In this document: in pieces, positions 1-11,141 of the stretch
Position numbering within the stretch: position 1 is the stretch's first letter
Layout: every line of letters begins with the position of its first letter
NCBI GenBank assembly: GCA_018398765.1
Contig: JAHBMJ010001006.1
Coordinates: forward strand, 1 to 37,188
Origin: Chromera velia
Taxonomy: Eukaryota > Sar > Chromeraceae
Length of the DNA stretch: 37,188 nucleotides
Reading direction: 5' to 3'
The notes under the pieces: generated by a model
What the model was told of the DNA's origin: nothing
The model's database searches: none
The model's input: only the letters and a program-made list of their open reading frames with translations
Made by a program: the position numbers and the translations under genes

Positions 1-321
1 GTCCGAATTCTCTCAAACATGGCGGGCGCACTTATTGGATTGTGGTGTGTAAGTCCAGAGGGGTATACTCTGTGTTGATGTTCCTCATTGGATGCTTTGT
101 ATTGGACCTAACGAATGCAGTGTAGCAAAAGCAGTACGTGTGAGGCAAAGAGAGGGCCGAGAAGACAGAAAGAGGGAAAGAGCCACCAGAGTAACAGAAA
201 GAGTTCATCATATACCGCGGGATACTGTCGACTATACAAAGGTCTATACAATGCGCAAGGCAGCTCGTTTCACAGGCTGACATATGCACGCACGCGCGTC
301 ACACATACACACACACACACA

Positions 322-364
<43 letters not shown>

Positions 365-384
365 ACACACACACACGGAGGGCG

Positions 385-430
<46 letters not shown>

Positions 431-1622
431 GGAGAGAGAGAATCTGTCGTCGATATGCTTGCCTCTACTGGCTCAGAAAAACAGTGTCACTCAGATTCAT
501 CTCTTTTTAAGAGTCTTTTTCTACGAGCTCTCTCTTTCTCGCACCGACTCGTAGGACGCAACGCACAGACATATTAAGAAACAGAGAGAATTTTGAAAGA
601 GAGCGAGCGAATGCACACGAAAATGAAAACGCCCCTGCTCTAACGCATCCCGACCTGCTGAAGAGGAGTGAAATAGGGATGGAGACGGGAGACGGATGAT
701 CGAATGAGAGAATGTCAGAAAGAACCGGAAGTTTCTGCAGTAAGTGAGCAGCTTGTTTATTTAATCACATGCAGTTAGCCAAGCAGAGGTCATGTGTCTT
801 CAACATGTTGTGCTTACTTGAAAGATGGATGCTCTCACAGGCAGAGAAGCAAGACGTTCCATATAGTGGATGGATTCGATGAAATCGTACATGTTTGAGA
901 TTGTTTGAAGTTTTGCATGCGTATGCGAAAAACATAAAGAGACTCATTGTAACAGAAAAAAGTGTCGATTTTTTTGCCTTGGTCAGGCGCATTAATAATA
1001 CAGTGCGCGTGACTCACTCCAGCAGGGACCCATTTGCAAAGCTCAGTCTGGACATCCGGAGAAGGTCTCGAGATGGAATCTGATGCCGCATGAAAGATCT
1101 CAGCCGATCTTGGAATTATGGCAGTAGTGGTTGGCTTTTTTGCTGTTGGTAGCGATGATTCTCTCTGCCGAGATGATTCCTTCTGCAAGCGAGGAAAGTG
1201 ATGGATAGATACGTGGCAAGAGGGGATCAGGCATGATCTGGTTTGCTGATAGTTTGTTGTGGCTTCAGATGTAAAAAACGTTCCATACAATACTTAAAAT
1301 CGGTCGGGAAGGTCGCCCGCCGTCAATGACAGCAGCGTATATATACATAGAGAAACACACTCAATCGCCAATATCGGAAACTTTTAAGGACAGTCTTTCC
1401 CGCTGACAGTTATATATACAGAGATACCAGTACCATCGGCATGCAGCAGTGTGGCTGAGTTCCATAATGAGTTACTCACCTTTTTTCCCCATCTGCGGCG
1501 TTGCTGCTGTCTGTCTACGAGACGTCGATCTGCATATTTTGATAAAGACAGTACGTGAGGAAGGGAAGATGAAGTAGTCGTAAGAAGGGATAGGGTCCAG
1601 AGCAGTTGAAACAGACGGAAGT
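1..1622. other. Gene-poor left flank
   Basis: I see no supportable gene in this stretch. It holds a CA-repeat and a GA/GAAA-repeat near the left end (listed separately). Beyond those there are only open frames with ordinary random composition and no convincing splice junctions. The part just below 1622 is probably the 3' untranslated region of the small minus-strand gene that ends at 1623. Confidence 0.5.
300..442. repeat. CA microsatellite followed by GAAA/GA microsatellite
   Basis: About 75 bp of nearly pure CA dinucleotide (300-376, with a few TACA interruptions) is followed by GAAA tetranucleotides (388-412) and a GA dinucleotide run to about 442. The open frames across it, rich in His-Thr and Arg-Glu, are products of the repeat and are not genes. 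Confidence 0.95.
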
Positions 1623-2135
1623 TCACTGACTCTGCTTTGTCTTGAACCACTGTCGGTCACGTTCTTGCCTTTCCAAACGGAGAAGGTCTTCATAGGCTTT
1701 CGTGTCGGAATGAGAGATCGACCGACCAGTCTTCAGGGTGCGCTGAATCTTTTTTTCGAAGGCCTCCGTCTTTCTAGACTGCGCAAAACGGTCCCTTTGT
1801 TCTGGGGTCAGATTGTTTCCGAGTCTCCTCAAACGCGAGTACTCTTTGTGATTGATCACTTAAATCAGAATTGTACATAGTCGGTGTAAAATGCCCAAAA
1901 ATGCTTGACTAACCTTTGTATATATGCTGTGAATGAGGAGGTGAAGAGTCCAAAAGAGATGAAAGCGATCATACACGACACCGCAAAACGCATATACTGA
2001 GCGCCTGCAAAAGTGTTTATGTACAGAAAAGAGCACAGACATCTTAACATGAAAGTATAAGAGAAGAATGTACGTTTGTTGCATGTTGCACGTTAATTCA
2101 GCTCATATCCCACGGGTTCCGCCCTCCGGGGCCAT
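1623..2135 (-). CDS. Small single-pass membrane protein, three-exon model
   Basis: Model on the minus strand: exon 1 2135-2114 (ATG in a good context, MAPEGGTR), exon 2 2004-1914, exon 3 1827-1623 with TGA. It gives about 105 residues and is in phase at every junction. Exon 2 encodes a hydrophobic segment of about 20 residues (FAVSCMIAFISFGLF...) that looks like one membrane helix near the N-terminus. Exon 3 encodes a highly charged, probably helical tail (LTPEQRDRF, RLERQERDRQ). This layout is typical of small mitochondrial inner-membrane or respiratory-assembly proteins, but I recognise no family and assign no function. The exon 2 acceptor (TTTGCAG) is strong. The exon 1 donor (GTGGGA) is weaker, and the exon 3 acceptor is uncertain: alternatives near 1858 or 1841 exist but fit the phase less well. 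Confidence 0.45.
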
Positions 2136-2909
2136 TGTGAGGATTTGAGGAATTGCGTTGCAAGCGAAGCGGGTGTCTTGAAATCTGCTGAGAAAATGTC
2201 TTCAGTCGCCTCGGGGGGCAGCTCAGCTTTGCTGGGCTCAGCCGAGAGGCCCTGAGAACGCACGCAGTCGCATATCGCGCTCTTCAAATTTTGGGGGGAG
2301 AGATCGATGTAACGCTTAAATATGCGGCAGAAATCGGATCTCGACGTGCGTGCGTCACTGCGCGTGCGTCATTTCCACTATAATTAATCGGGTATTCTTG
2401 CATGCATCGATCGATACACACTTTGCTCTTCATGATACGTGCCCCTCAAGTAACTCGCACGGAGTTAATTGCATATGTGTTCATGCGCGGTCCCGAAAAG
2501 CATATTTTGCGCACGTTGCCGTGGCCCCCGCCATTTGCCCATGCATGCATTGCAGGCAAGACATGCCCAAGCCCCCGATGGTTTTCATCATGCAATCAAA
2601 TTATGGCTAACCCCCTAAATAGCCCCCCGAGGCACTCACCCAACTGGTTGGGTGTATCCCGTGTACATATTATGCGCATGATCGCGATACTTTGGTCACG
2701 TATATATATATATATATATATATGCAGACTGCGTATGCGTGCTTGGGAAGTAGTCACATTAAAGTGTTGCTTAGCCCAAAACAGCCAGGGATCGAACTCT
2801 TTGAGCGTAAACAACAGTTGCATGCTTTGATTCTCTTGCTGGGCGAGGAGGAGACTGTGAATTCGCACCCCAGAGTTCGCAAAAGTGCGCGATTGGTAGG
2901 ACAGTTGAG
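2136..2909. other. Intergenic region between divergent genes
   Basis: This interval of about 770 bp separates the minus-strand small membrane protein from the plus-strand BTB gene and should hold both promoters. It contains an AT dinucleotide run (2700-2722). An open minus-strand frame at 2093-2287 has no ATG start and probably lies in 5' leader sequence. No further gene is supported. Confidence 0.45.
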
Positions 2910-5019
2910 ATGGAGAGCGAGTCCCCTAATCTCGACCAGTTTGTCAAAGTGCCAGAGCCTGCAGAAACATACAAAGAGCTCTTGAACAACGATGCCTTCT
3001 TTGATGCGTGCATCGCACTGGAAGCCCCCGGTCCTCTCACGTTGCCGGTGCACCAATGCGTGTTGGCAGCGAGATCAGAGTACTTCAAGGTCTGCCGCCC
3101 GACTCCATGCATCATGTTGCTTTATTCCCCTTCCTTGCATTAATTCCCTTTCCTGAGATCATCTGTAGTTTCTTGAAGTCCAGATGTATATATATATACA
3201 AGTACATATGCATATACATATACGTATATATGTATATATATGAATGCAGGCACGCCTCTTCCAAACTGAACAAATCTTCGAACCTCTTCCAGTCGACACG
3301 GACGGCCGTAAAATCCTTAAAATCGATGGAATGCGAACAATGGACCTCCTAGAGTCTTTCAGAAAGGTCGTGTATGGTGTGCATACGGAACTTCCTCTCA
3401 TGAGAGCTGTCACTCTCTGGAATGTGCTGAACTACTACGGCTTCTCCAAGGTGTGCGACGCTATCGAAGAATAGCTGCAGGGTCAGTCGTTGGCACAGTC
3501 TGTGGCCTATATAAGAAAGATAGATAAATCAGGAAAGGAAAGAAGGAACGAAGCAAAACATGCAGACAGATAGCTAGAGACAAACAGACAAACAAACGAA
3601 TCTGTGTACGTGCTTGTAGCAATTTTAGTTTTCAAAGCTAATAGAGAGAGCAAGCAGAAAACACAGGAATGGGTAAAGATAGAAAGAGGAAAGGGTTCTG
3701 ATTTCGAAAGTGAAACCTCCTATTGCTTCTTTAAAATTCTTCCGATTTCTTCGTTTCCATCCAGCTTCCCCTGACTGCACAATCAAATTCTGCGTGTATG
3801 TTTGTACAATTCTGTTTGCAGTGCTGGAGGTTCCGTTCTACTCAGAGCTGATGGACCTGCCTACGTCTCTGAGGGCGAGGTGGTTGGAAAAGTTTCAGGA
3901 AGATCCTCTTCTTTTCTCCATTCCGCTAACTCACCGTCTTGGTGACTGGACCATTTCCCAAGCTTCCAGAGGTCGCGTGAAGGGAGAAATCTCTGTTTTA
4001 TTCTGTGTATCAATCGACGAGCCTTCGAACAGCTTCCTTCAACAGCACACACATTCTCGAAATACCGTCATTCAATGTGTGCCAGAGATGAAGGGAAGGT
4101 CGTCTGGTCGTTCAAAATTTCAGGAGAAAAAAGCTCTCAACTCTTCTGCCGATCCGAATGACAGCGCCGCCTTTGTCGGCGTTTGCAGTGAGTGGTCGGG
4201 GATGAGGGTCAACGGGCTGCACGGGGCTGCCGCCTCCTATTCTCTCTTTCCAAAAGACTCCTCACTCAGAAGCACTGTGAATATGGAAAACTTCAAAAAC
4301 GTGTCGGGATTCAGCATTATGGACAAGGGAAAGTGGGTGGAGGGAAAGGCAGAGCCTCGCGGCATCGAAGAAGACCGCCTGACCAGCGTGAGGGGGTCGT
4401 ACGTCCTCCACTTTGAGCGAGGCACGGGGAAAATGTGGCTTTTCTCCCCGGGAAGCCCCGCACCGATGAATCTCTCTTCGAGCAACGGAACCGCACATAT
4501 CGTGGTCGCTCTAAAGGGATTCCTGGAGGTCTCCATCAAGGAAGTCTTCGACATTCCAATTGAGAGCGTGATTTTGGCCCCAGGGAACCGACAAAGAAGG
4601 TAGGTAGACGTGTGCGACTTTCAGAACGTGAGAAGCCATTCCATCTCCCTGCGCTGTTTTTCCTTTGCTGTAGGCTGACGCAGTCACACTCAAGCCTGGT
4701 CCATGGAAACATGGTAAACGAAAGGCGCCACGGGTGTCTGAATCGTAACAGCACCAGCATTGGGATTCATGCAGTAAAGGATCAGAGATGTAAGAGGAGG
4801 CGTCGTTCTTTCCCTTCAGATAGACAGAACCTACACCCTCTGTTGTCTTCAATCTGTCCCTTCCTCCTTACGCCCCCTCCCCCCCACCTTCTCTTTTCTT
4901 TCGCTTTTTTTTTCACTCTCTTTCTTTTTTCCTTTCTTCCTTCCTTCCTTCCTTCCTTCCTTCCTTTCTTCCTTCCTTCCTTTCTTTCTTTCTTCCTTCC
5001 TTCCTTCCTTCCTTTCTTT

Positions 5020-5070
<51 letters not shown>

Positions 5071-5125
5071 TTTCTTTCTTTCGTTCTTTCTTTCTTCCTT
5101 CCTTCCTTCCTTCCTTTCTTTCTTT

Positions 5126-5178
<53 letters not shown>

Positions 5179-5194
5179 CTTTTCTTTCTTTCGT

Positions 5195-5260
<66 letters not shown>

Positions 5261-5290
5261 TTTCTTTCTTTCCTTCCTTCCTTCTTCTTT

Positions 5291-5322
<32 letters not shown>

Positions 5323-5394
5323 TCGTTCTTTCGTTCGTTCCTTCGTTCTTCCTTCCTTCCCTCCTTCCTTCCTTCCTTCCTTCCTTCTTTCTTC

Positions 5395-5425
<31 letters not shown>

Positions 5426-5438
5426 GCTTTCTGTCTTA

Positions 5439-5506
<68 letters not shown>

Positions 5507-5605
5507 CTTTCGTTCGTTCGTTCGTTCTTTCGTTCGTTCGTCCTTCCTTCCTTCCTTCCTTCCTTCCTTCCTTCTTTCTTTCTTTCTTTCTTTCTTTCTT
5601 TCCTA

Positions 5606-5650
<45 letters not shown>

Positions 5651-5654
5651 CTTT

Positions 5655-5698
<44 letters not shown>

Positions 5699-5842
5699 TC
5701 GTTCGTTCGTTCGTTCGTTCGTTCGTTCCTTCGTTCGTTCTTTCGTTCGTTCGTTCGTTCGTTCGTTCGTCCTTCCTTCCTTCCTTCCTTCTTTCTTTCC
5801 TTCTTTCTTTCTTTCTTTCTTTCTTTCTTGCTTTCTTTCTTA

Positions 5843-5903
<61 letters not shown>

Positions 5904-6805
5904 TCCTCTTTCCTTCCTTGCTTCCTTCCTTGCTTGCGTTCTTGCTTCCTTTCTTCCTTCCTTCCTTCCTTCCTTCCTTCTTTCCTTGCTCCCTTCCTTC
6001 CTTGTTGCCTTGCTTCTTTCCTTCCTTCGTTCGTTCGTTCCTTCCTTCCTTCCTTCCTTCCTTCCTTCCTTCTTTCGTTCCTTCCTTCCTTCCTTGCTTC
6101 CTTCCTTGCTCCCTTCCTTGCTTCCTTCGACCCTATCTTTCTCTGTCTGTTTGTGTCTTTCGCTCTGTCCTCTCAAAATCTGCTGTCTCTGTCTCCCTCA
6201 GTACCCACCTTTTCACCGATCCCGGTCTGCTATGCTGCATCCAGTGTGCTTCTCTTGCGCCTGGATGCAGTGACCTTTCCAGATGGCTTCTGGACCTCCA
6301 CATGCGCCCAGGCGGTCGGCTCTTCAGGTTCCGAGAGCTGCTGAAAACGTTCACCGAGACCGTCAAGCGCAGAGTCAAGCAGTCTGCAAACCAGTCACAG
6401 AGCTTCTCATTTGATCCGACGAGGTGTGTGAACATCGAAAACTGCTCGGATGTCGCAACACATAGGAGGAATCTTTCCATCGCCCCATCTGGGTTCAAGT
6501 ATGTGGCAATCACAGTGGGGGGTATTCCGGGGTGGTTGACGGGCAAAAGGAGAGAGCAAGAGAACATTGTCAACGCTGTCAAGAAGCTCCGCACGACCAC
6601 ATCTACAAATGAATTCTCTCCAGAAGCGGTCATTTCCTCTCCTCTGGATGTCGGAGACCTGGAGCAGCGGGTGGACGACCCAACACTGAATGAGATCCTT
6701 TGGAGTGGAAAGCCAGTGCTGGCAGGGATCGTACTTGTTCCTGTCTATGCTTCTGAGAGCATGCTTTCGGCATTCTTGCTTTCAGTGCAGGGAACAACAG
6801 CCTGA
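2910..6805 (+). CDS. BTB/POZ-domain protein with an in-frame TAG in the model
   Basis: Four exons join with perfect phase: 2910-3089, 3250-3481, 3822-4599, 6202-6805 (TGA), 598 codons including the final stop. The N-terminal ~135 residues form a BTB fold. The hallmark VHQCVLAARSEYFK (dimerisation helix and conserved H, A, R/S, YF) sits across the first junction, followed by DGRKILKIDG and a helical end. BTB proteins usually act as dimeric adaptors, often for cullin-3 ubiquitin ligases. The remaining ~460 residues match no family I know. Codon 135 (3472-3474) is TAG, yet the frame continues through CTG CAG G to a GTCAGT donor whose phase fits the next exon exactly. The possibilities are a nonsense mutation, a sequence error, readthrough, or a true end at 134 residues with the rest a separate unit. 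Intron 3 (4600-6201) is mostly polypyrimidine microsatellite. Confidence 0.7.
3186..3242. repeat. TA/CATA-rich simple repeat inside BTB intron 1
   Basis: A run of alternating TATA and CATATA units fills the second half of the first intron of the BTB gene and ends a few bases before its acceptor (GAATGCAG). The acceptor therefore lacks a conventional pyrimidine tract. Confidence 0.8.
4900..6130. repeat. 1.2 kb polypyrimidine microsatellite array (TTCC, TTTC, TC, TTCG)
   Basis: The plus strand is almost purely C and T for about 1.2 kb, broken by G only in TTCG, CTGT and CTTGC units. Tracts of TTCC, TTTC and TC follow one another in recurring order; TC blocks start near 5030, 5130, 5223, 5442, 5610 and 5846. 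This suggests higher-order duplication of a composite unit. It lies wholly inside the third intron of the BTB gene. Large open frames across it (Ser/Leu/Phe-rich on plus, Lys/Glu/Arg-rich on minus) are artefacts of the repeat. Confidence 0.95.
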
Positions 6806-8261
6806 GGTAGGTTTGTGTCAAGGATGTGTTCCTTTTTCTTCTCTTCTTCGTAGCTCTTTTTCCTTTTCTGAAAGTTTTCTCTGGAGATTTATCGGGCTTT
6901 GTCCCTTCTTGTCTTTTCCTGTCTTGTATCCGTCTTCTGTCATCTTCTTGTTCTCGTGTTTTTCATTTGTTGAGTTCTTTCGACTCTCTGTTTCTTCAGT
7001 TTACATACTGACTGAGTAACTTTCTGTCAGCTGAGTGCGCGTATGTTTTACGCTGATTGCGCAAGAATCAAGAACGACAAAACTCTGGAAAGCATAAACT
7101 GCAAGAGATTTTTGTTTCTGACTCCACTGACTAGCTCACCTTACTGGTATACCCCATCTTTGTCGACTTGCGTTTTCTGCTTAATGTTTGCCTGCTTGCT
7201 GCATGCGCTGCAGGAGGCGGCAGCAATCAAAGTTCAACTGGAAGTCTGGTGGTGCAAATTAACCTAAACTCTGCATGGTGAGGATGCAGAAACGGCCCAT
7301 ACAGAGGAGGGCAATTAGATCATAAAGGATGTGGCGGAGTGCCAGGGGAGGAAGAAGATGAAGGAAGGGGGTAGAAAGGGACGTTGAGCATGGAACGGCA
7401 GAGGGTGAAAGACTGGGGTAAAAAGTGGGAACTACGACCACAACATCTGTTGACTCAAATTCATTGAAAGGCAATGAAAGCTTCCAGAAGGGTGCCGTAA
7501 TCATGCAATCTAGTTGAAACCTGATTCAACGTTACCTGAAACTTCAACTGCTGCCACAAAGTTGCAGAACTTGTGCTTGTCATCATTCTGAATGTATGTA
7601 TAGCTGGAAAAATCATTCAAAAATGCAGTCATCGACATTCTGAATGACATGCTCTCTATCCTATGTTAATCCACTCTCTTTCAGGTGTTACCACCGTTAA
7701 CGCATGCACTTATTCAATTTTTAGATTCAATTCAAGAGTTTACAAAATTAAATTTCGTTGAATAAACGTTGTATTATGAAGTCAATGTCAGGCAAGCCTA
7801 AGATGCGCACGCATACAATTGATTCCTTTCAGTTTGAAATCAGTCTGTAGACTTCTGTAGAGAATTTCAAAGCTAGATAAAAGTACAAACTGTAGGTGAC
7901 AGAACTTTAATACATGAGCTCCATTATGTTATACTAGCCCTGCTCCACCTGCTATCCAGCGATAAAGCTTATTCATTCTTAGACTATCATGGTGGTATCT
8001 TGGATAAGCTTTCATACATGAAAGATGAACTAGTTTCTGAATAACTTGAAACAATTGTTAAATGATTAATTAATTGTTATAATAATGATTGATTTATAAC
8101 TATATATAGAATCGACTTTATCTATACAACTTTAACCCCAATTTCTATAAATTTTAGAATTTTTTAAAAATATGTATGCCTATCTATAGATGCCTATAGA
8201 TATTGCATGCAGATAAAAGATCGAAAAACAAAAAAATAGGTGTGTTGAGCTTTTTCTCTAT
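6806..8261. other. Intergenic region turning AT-rich after 7500
   Basis: No gene is supported here. A donor-like GTAGGT lies just after the BTB stop codon (6808), and an acceptor-like CTGCAG precedes 7213, so the BTB transcript may carry a spliced 3' untranslated region. From about 7500 the composition drops to strongly AT-rich, with no long frames. Confidence 0.4.
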
Positions 8262-8476
8262 AGGCGTGTCACAGCAAAAAAAAAAGTAACTGAAAAGTTG
8301 CCTAAATTATTTTTTTTTTTCGCAACACCAAAGCAACAGTTGTGCAACACCTAAACAACACCTATGCAACACCTAAACAACAGTTGTTTGCTATGTCTAC
8401 TGCCTAAAAAAAAAAAATAAGCCACATATAAGTGAGAATTGGCTTAAATTATTTTTTTTTTCTCTGTGATACGCCT
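8262..8476. mobile_element. Short terminal-inverted-repeat (MITE-like) element
   Basis: The left end AGGCGTGTCACAG followed by an A-run (8262-8284) is matched in inverted orientation by the right end, a T-run followed by CTGTGATACGCCT (8451-8476), with one mismatch in 13. Between them are short degenerate copies of a CAACACCTAAACAAC-like unit (8345-8390) and further A/T homopolymers. There is no coding capacity. I see no clear target-site duplication, so the call as a transposable element rests on the inverted ends alone. Confidence 0.5.
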
Positions 8477-8639
8477 TGCTTTCTTTTTCATAAAAGTCAA
8501 AAATCATGGTCAAAGATGAATCTTTTATGCAAATGTAGCTAGAAATGTAGCCTATTATGTCACGTGCATACTGACACACGCGAAAGGAGAAATGCTGTTG
8601 GTGTTACATGTATGTTGTCTGCTTGTTTAACAATTTTTC

Positions 8640-8830
8640 TGTTTGTCTGTCTTTCTGTCTGCCTGTCTTTTTCTTTTTCTCTTTGTGTGTGGGTGTGTCT
8701 GTGTGTTTGTGTACGTCTGTATATGTTTGTATGTGTATGCGTATGTGTCTGTATGTGTGTATATATGTGTGTAGGTGAGTAGGTGTAGGTGTGTGGGTAT
8801 GTTCATGTTAAACTTAGTGTTCATGTTTAT
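8640..8830. repeat. Degenerate GT-rich tract
   Basis: Imperfect TGTCTG, TGTGTG and TATGTG repeats dominate this stretch. The cysteine- and valine-rich open frames across it are repeat artefacts. The region on to 9350 is otherwise ordinary AT-rich sequence, with a poly-T tract at about 9264-9286. Confidence 0.8.
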
Positions 8831-9799
8831 GTTTATCTTTATGCTTGTTTGCGTGCGTTAATGTTTCGATTTATATGGTCGTTCGCGGAGATGCCAGAAG
8901 TGAAAATAAAGTACGCACGCATGCGGATGCAACATAATTTGATCGATCAGTGCATTCGTCCGTGTTGGTGTTTGATCAGAAAGATGAAGTTGACCAAGTC
9001 ATTCCTTCTTTTAACGAAGTGGCTCTTGTCGATCAGTCTTCCTAAAACAAGCGACCATAAAATTTTATCAGCGTACTGAAGACTATCTGAACCCTAAAGA
9101 TTACAACTCTTAAGAATACATAATGTTTGACACCCCAAAGTAGCAAAATTTGAAAGTATATACAAAAATCATTTTGAAAAATGTAAAAGTGTTTCTTTTT
9201 AGGTTAATTTCTTTTCTGCTAGACTCTGCACTCCATAAATAAAACAAAAGAAAAGTTTCCCATCTTTTTTTTTTTTTTTTTTTTTTAAGCTTTTGAAAAA
9301 AAGTAAGGTTGTTCAGCCAGTTGCTGCAGCCAGGTCCATCATTAAATCATCTGCCTTACATGTTCTGACAGATTTGCCGAAGTTTAACTCCAGATGCCCA
9401 TGTACGGGCCGATGGCGATGACATATGCTGACGAGGAGTATCAGGGTAAAATTCTCCCTGCCCTCCTACCACCACTCTCTCCATCCCCCTTGGACACTCC
9501 ACGCAGGCCTCTTGCGTTGATTCTCTCTGTCTTCTTCTGGCCAAACAGAGAGCAGCAATACACATAATCTTCTTCAAGTTCTTGCCCACTCGGATGGATG
9601 GAGTACAGTTTCCTTCGACCCTCTGCTCCTCTGTTCAAGGATTCTAGTTGCCCGCATCGTGTCCCCTCAAGGGAACCCGTTGATGAGGCGAAGAATCAAT
9701 AGGAAAGAAAGGAAGAAAGGAAGCAAGCAGCAGAGCAATGCGCACAAGGCTGCAAAGGTGTATGTGTGCGTTCACTGGTGAACGAATTTGTGAGGAAGT

Positions 9800-9902
9800 C
9801 AGTAAGTGAGTGAGTGAGTGAGTGAGTGAGTGAATGAGTAAATGAGTGAGTGAGTGAGTGAGTGAGTGAGTGAGTGAGTGAGTGAGTGAGTGAGTGAGTG
9901 AG
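9800..9902. repeat. GTGA tetranucleotide array
   Basis: About 25 units of GTGA run with two or three interruptions (AATG, AATGAGTA). The minus-strand frame of repeated Thr-His-Ser-Leu is an artefact of this array. Confidence 0.95.
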
Positions 9903-10052
9903 AAGGTGGCTAAGTAGGCAGGTAAGAATGTAATCAAGTCAGCGAGCGAGTGAATGAAGAAGCTTGCGTGCTACATTTAGAGGGCATGATATTTTCTCGA
10001 GGTGGTCTGAAGGAGATAAAGAGTGGAGAACGGTGTTCCCATTGTGACTGAC

Positions 10053-10257
10053 CTCGACTGGGATTTTGACAGCCACTTCTGCCACCTTCGCCTGCGCCTC
10101 CGCCTCCGCCACCGCTTTCACCAACACCAACACCAATATCCCCGTCGGGCAGCTTACCCATGCACTCAGGCGGAAGTTCGACTTTAGTTTCGCTTGGCAG
10201 CACACCCATGAACTTTCTCAGCGTGTATTGATGGTCTGTGCCCATACCCATACATGT
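10053..10257 (-). other. Candidate exon with a good donor, gene unidentified
   Basis: On the minus strand, an acceptor-like TGTACAG is followed by about 200 bases open in two frames and then CGAG|GTCAGT. The last six bases are the donor favoured by every confident gene in this window. One frame reads YTLRKFMGVLPSETKVELPP and then a Gly-rich stretch; the other reads an Ala/Val-rich helix-like sequence. I could not connect it to neighbouring exons, so it may be part of an unresolved minus-strand gene between about 9.35 and 10.4 kb, or chance. Confidence 0.2.
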
Positions 10258-10592
10258 CTGTACAGGGCTGTGGAAGATCCATGTCGGGAGCATCGGTATC
10301 TTTGGACAAGACTGTCGAAGAAGTGACTGACCTTTCTGACTCACTCTTGCGGCTACACTGTTTCAGTCGCCACAATAACAAGAACAACAAGAGGGCCTTG
10401 AAGCCCGCGGACTGAAGAGAGCTGCCTAGTTGTGGCTGGTTGTTGGAGTACGCAAGCTCGAATTCCTACGGCGCAGGATGTGAACGACACACTGAATTAA
10501 GTGGTGCATGCGCCAACTCTCAGTGCCATTCTGGGGCGCCATGAGCTCGTTTTTGTTCGCAGTCTTTCCCAGCTGTCAATCATAGAGAGTTT

Positions 10593-10786
10593 TTATTCTT
10601 CGACTTGCTTATATAACTCCGTCGCCATCTGCCCGTAAGTTCTGGCAGCGACTGAAGGGCTTTCATTTCCAGGGGAAAAAGCTGGATGATGCATGTCGAT
10701 CACAAATTCTTGATGTGACGACCCCAAAGCATCTTCGCTTTTTCGGGCCAGCTCCTGAATGACATGCACTTTCCGGGGCAGCCCGG
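10593..10786 (-). CDS. Terminal exon of a minus-strand gene, possibly SGNH-hydrolase-like
   Basis: A minus-strand frame ending in TAA at 10593 has protein-like composition: KVHVIQELARKSEDALGSS, then FVIDMHHPAFSPG, then YGQMATELYKQVEE. An acceptor GCATGCAG precedes it at 10787. The pattern D-x-x-H-P followed by a helix containing MA resembles the C-terminal catalytic Asp-His block of SGNH/GDSL hydrolases. That resemblance is short, and I would not name the product from it. No upstream exon could be joined before the start of the divergent subtilisin gene at 11142, so this may be a gene remnant or a gene with unresolved 5' exons. Confidence 0.3.
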
Positions 10787-11141
10787 CTGCATGCAGGCCG
10801 GGCCGCACTGTATCTAGCTGCCAGGGCGGCGCCGGGGCCCTCTCATGTTTTTAATTAAGCCATGCAGGGTCGGGCCGCATCGGGCAGCTGCGCGAGCCAT
10901 GCCGGGGTCTTTTGGGCCTTCGATCAAAGTTCGCTGCGCGCGTCGGAGATCGTCGGAAGAACTTTTCTTTGCCCACAAAATTCTCGCCTCTTTCTGTTCA
11001 CTTTGACTGTTCGACTTCCATCTTCCATTCACACAGTACCTGGGGCAGACCAGTTAAAACCTCTTTAAAGTTTGTTTAGTTCCTTGGACGATTTCGTTTG
11101 TTTAGCGTCGCTTGCATCCTTTCTTTTCTTGGTTGCGAATC

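Noticed and set aside
835-1290. 151-codon minus-strand frame
   Set aside because: It begins at an ordinary ATG but has random-looking composition, no motif and no supporting splice sites.
2770-2800. GTTCGATCCC on the minus strand, resembling a tRNA T-loop
   Set aside because: The flanking bases do not form a T-stem, and no acceptor, D or anticodon arms are present upstream.
4612-6273. Open frames of 553 (plus) and 246 (minus) codons, rich in Ser/Leu/Phe or Lys/Glu/Arg
   Set aside because: They are translations of TTTC/TTCC/TC microsatellites. The region is an intron flanked by phased BTB exons.
9356-9640. Two overlapping minus-strand frames with partly protein-like composition
   Set aside because: Neither has a start or acceptor that joins to another exon, and nothing decides between the two frames.
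9644-9937. Minus-strand frame of repeated Thr-His-Ser-Leu
   Set aside because: It is translation of the GTGA array.
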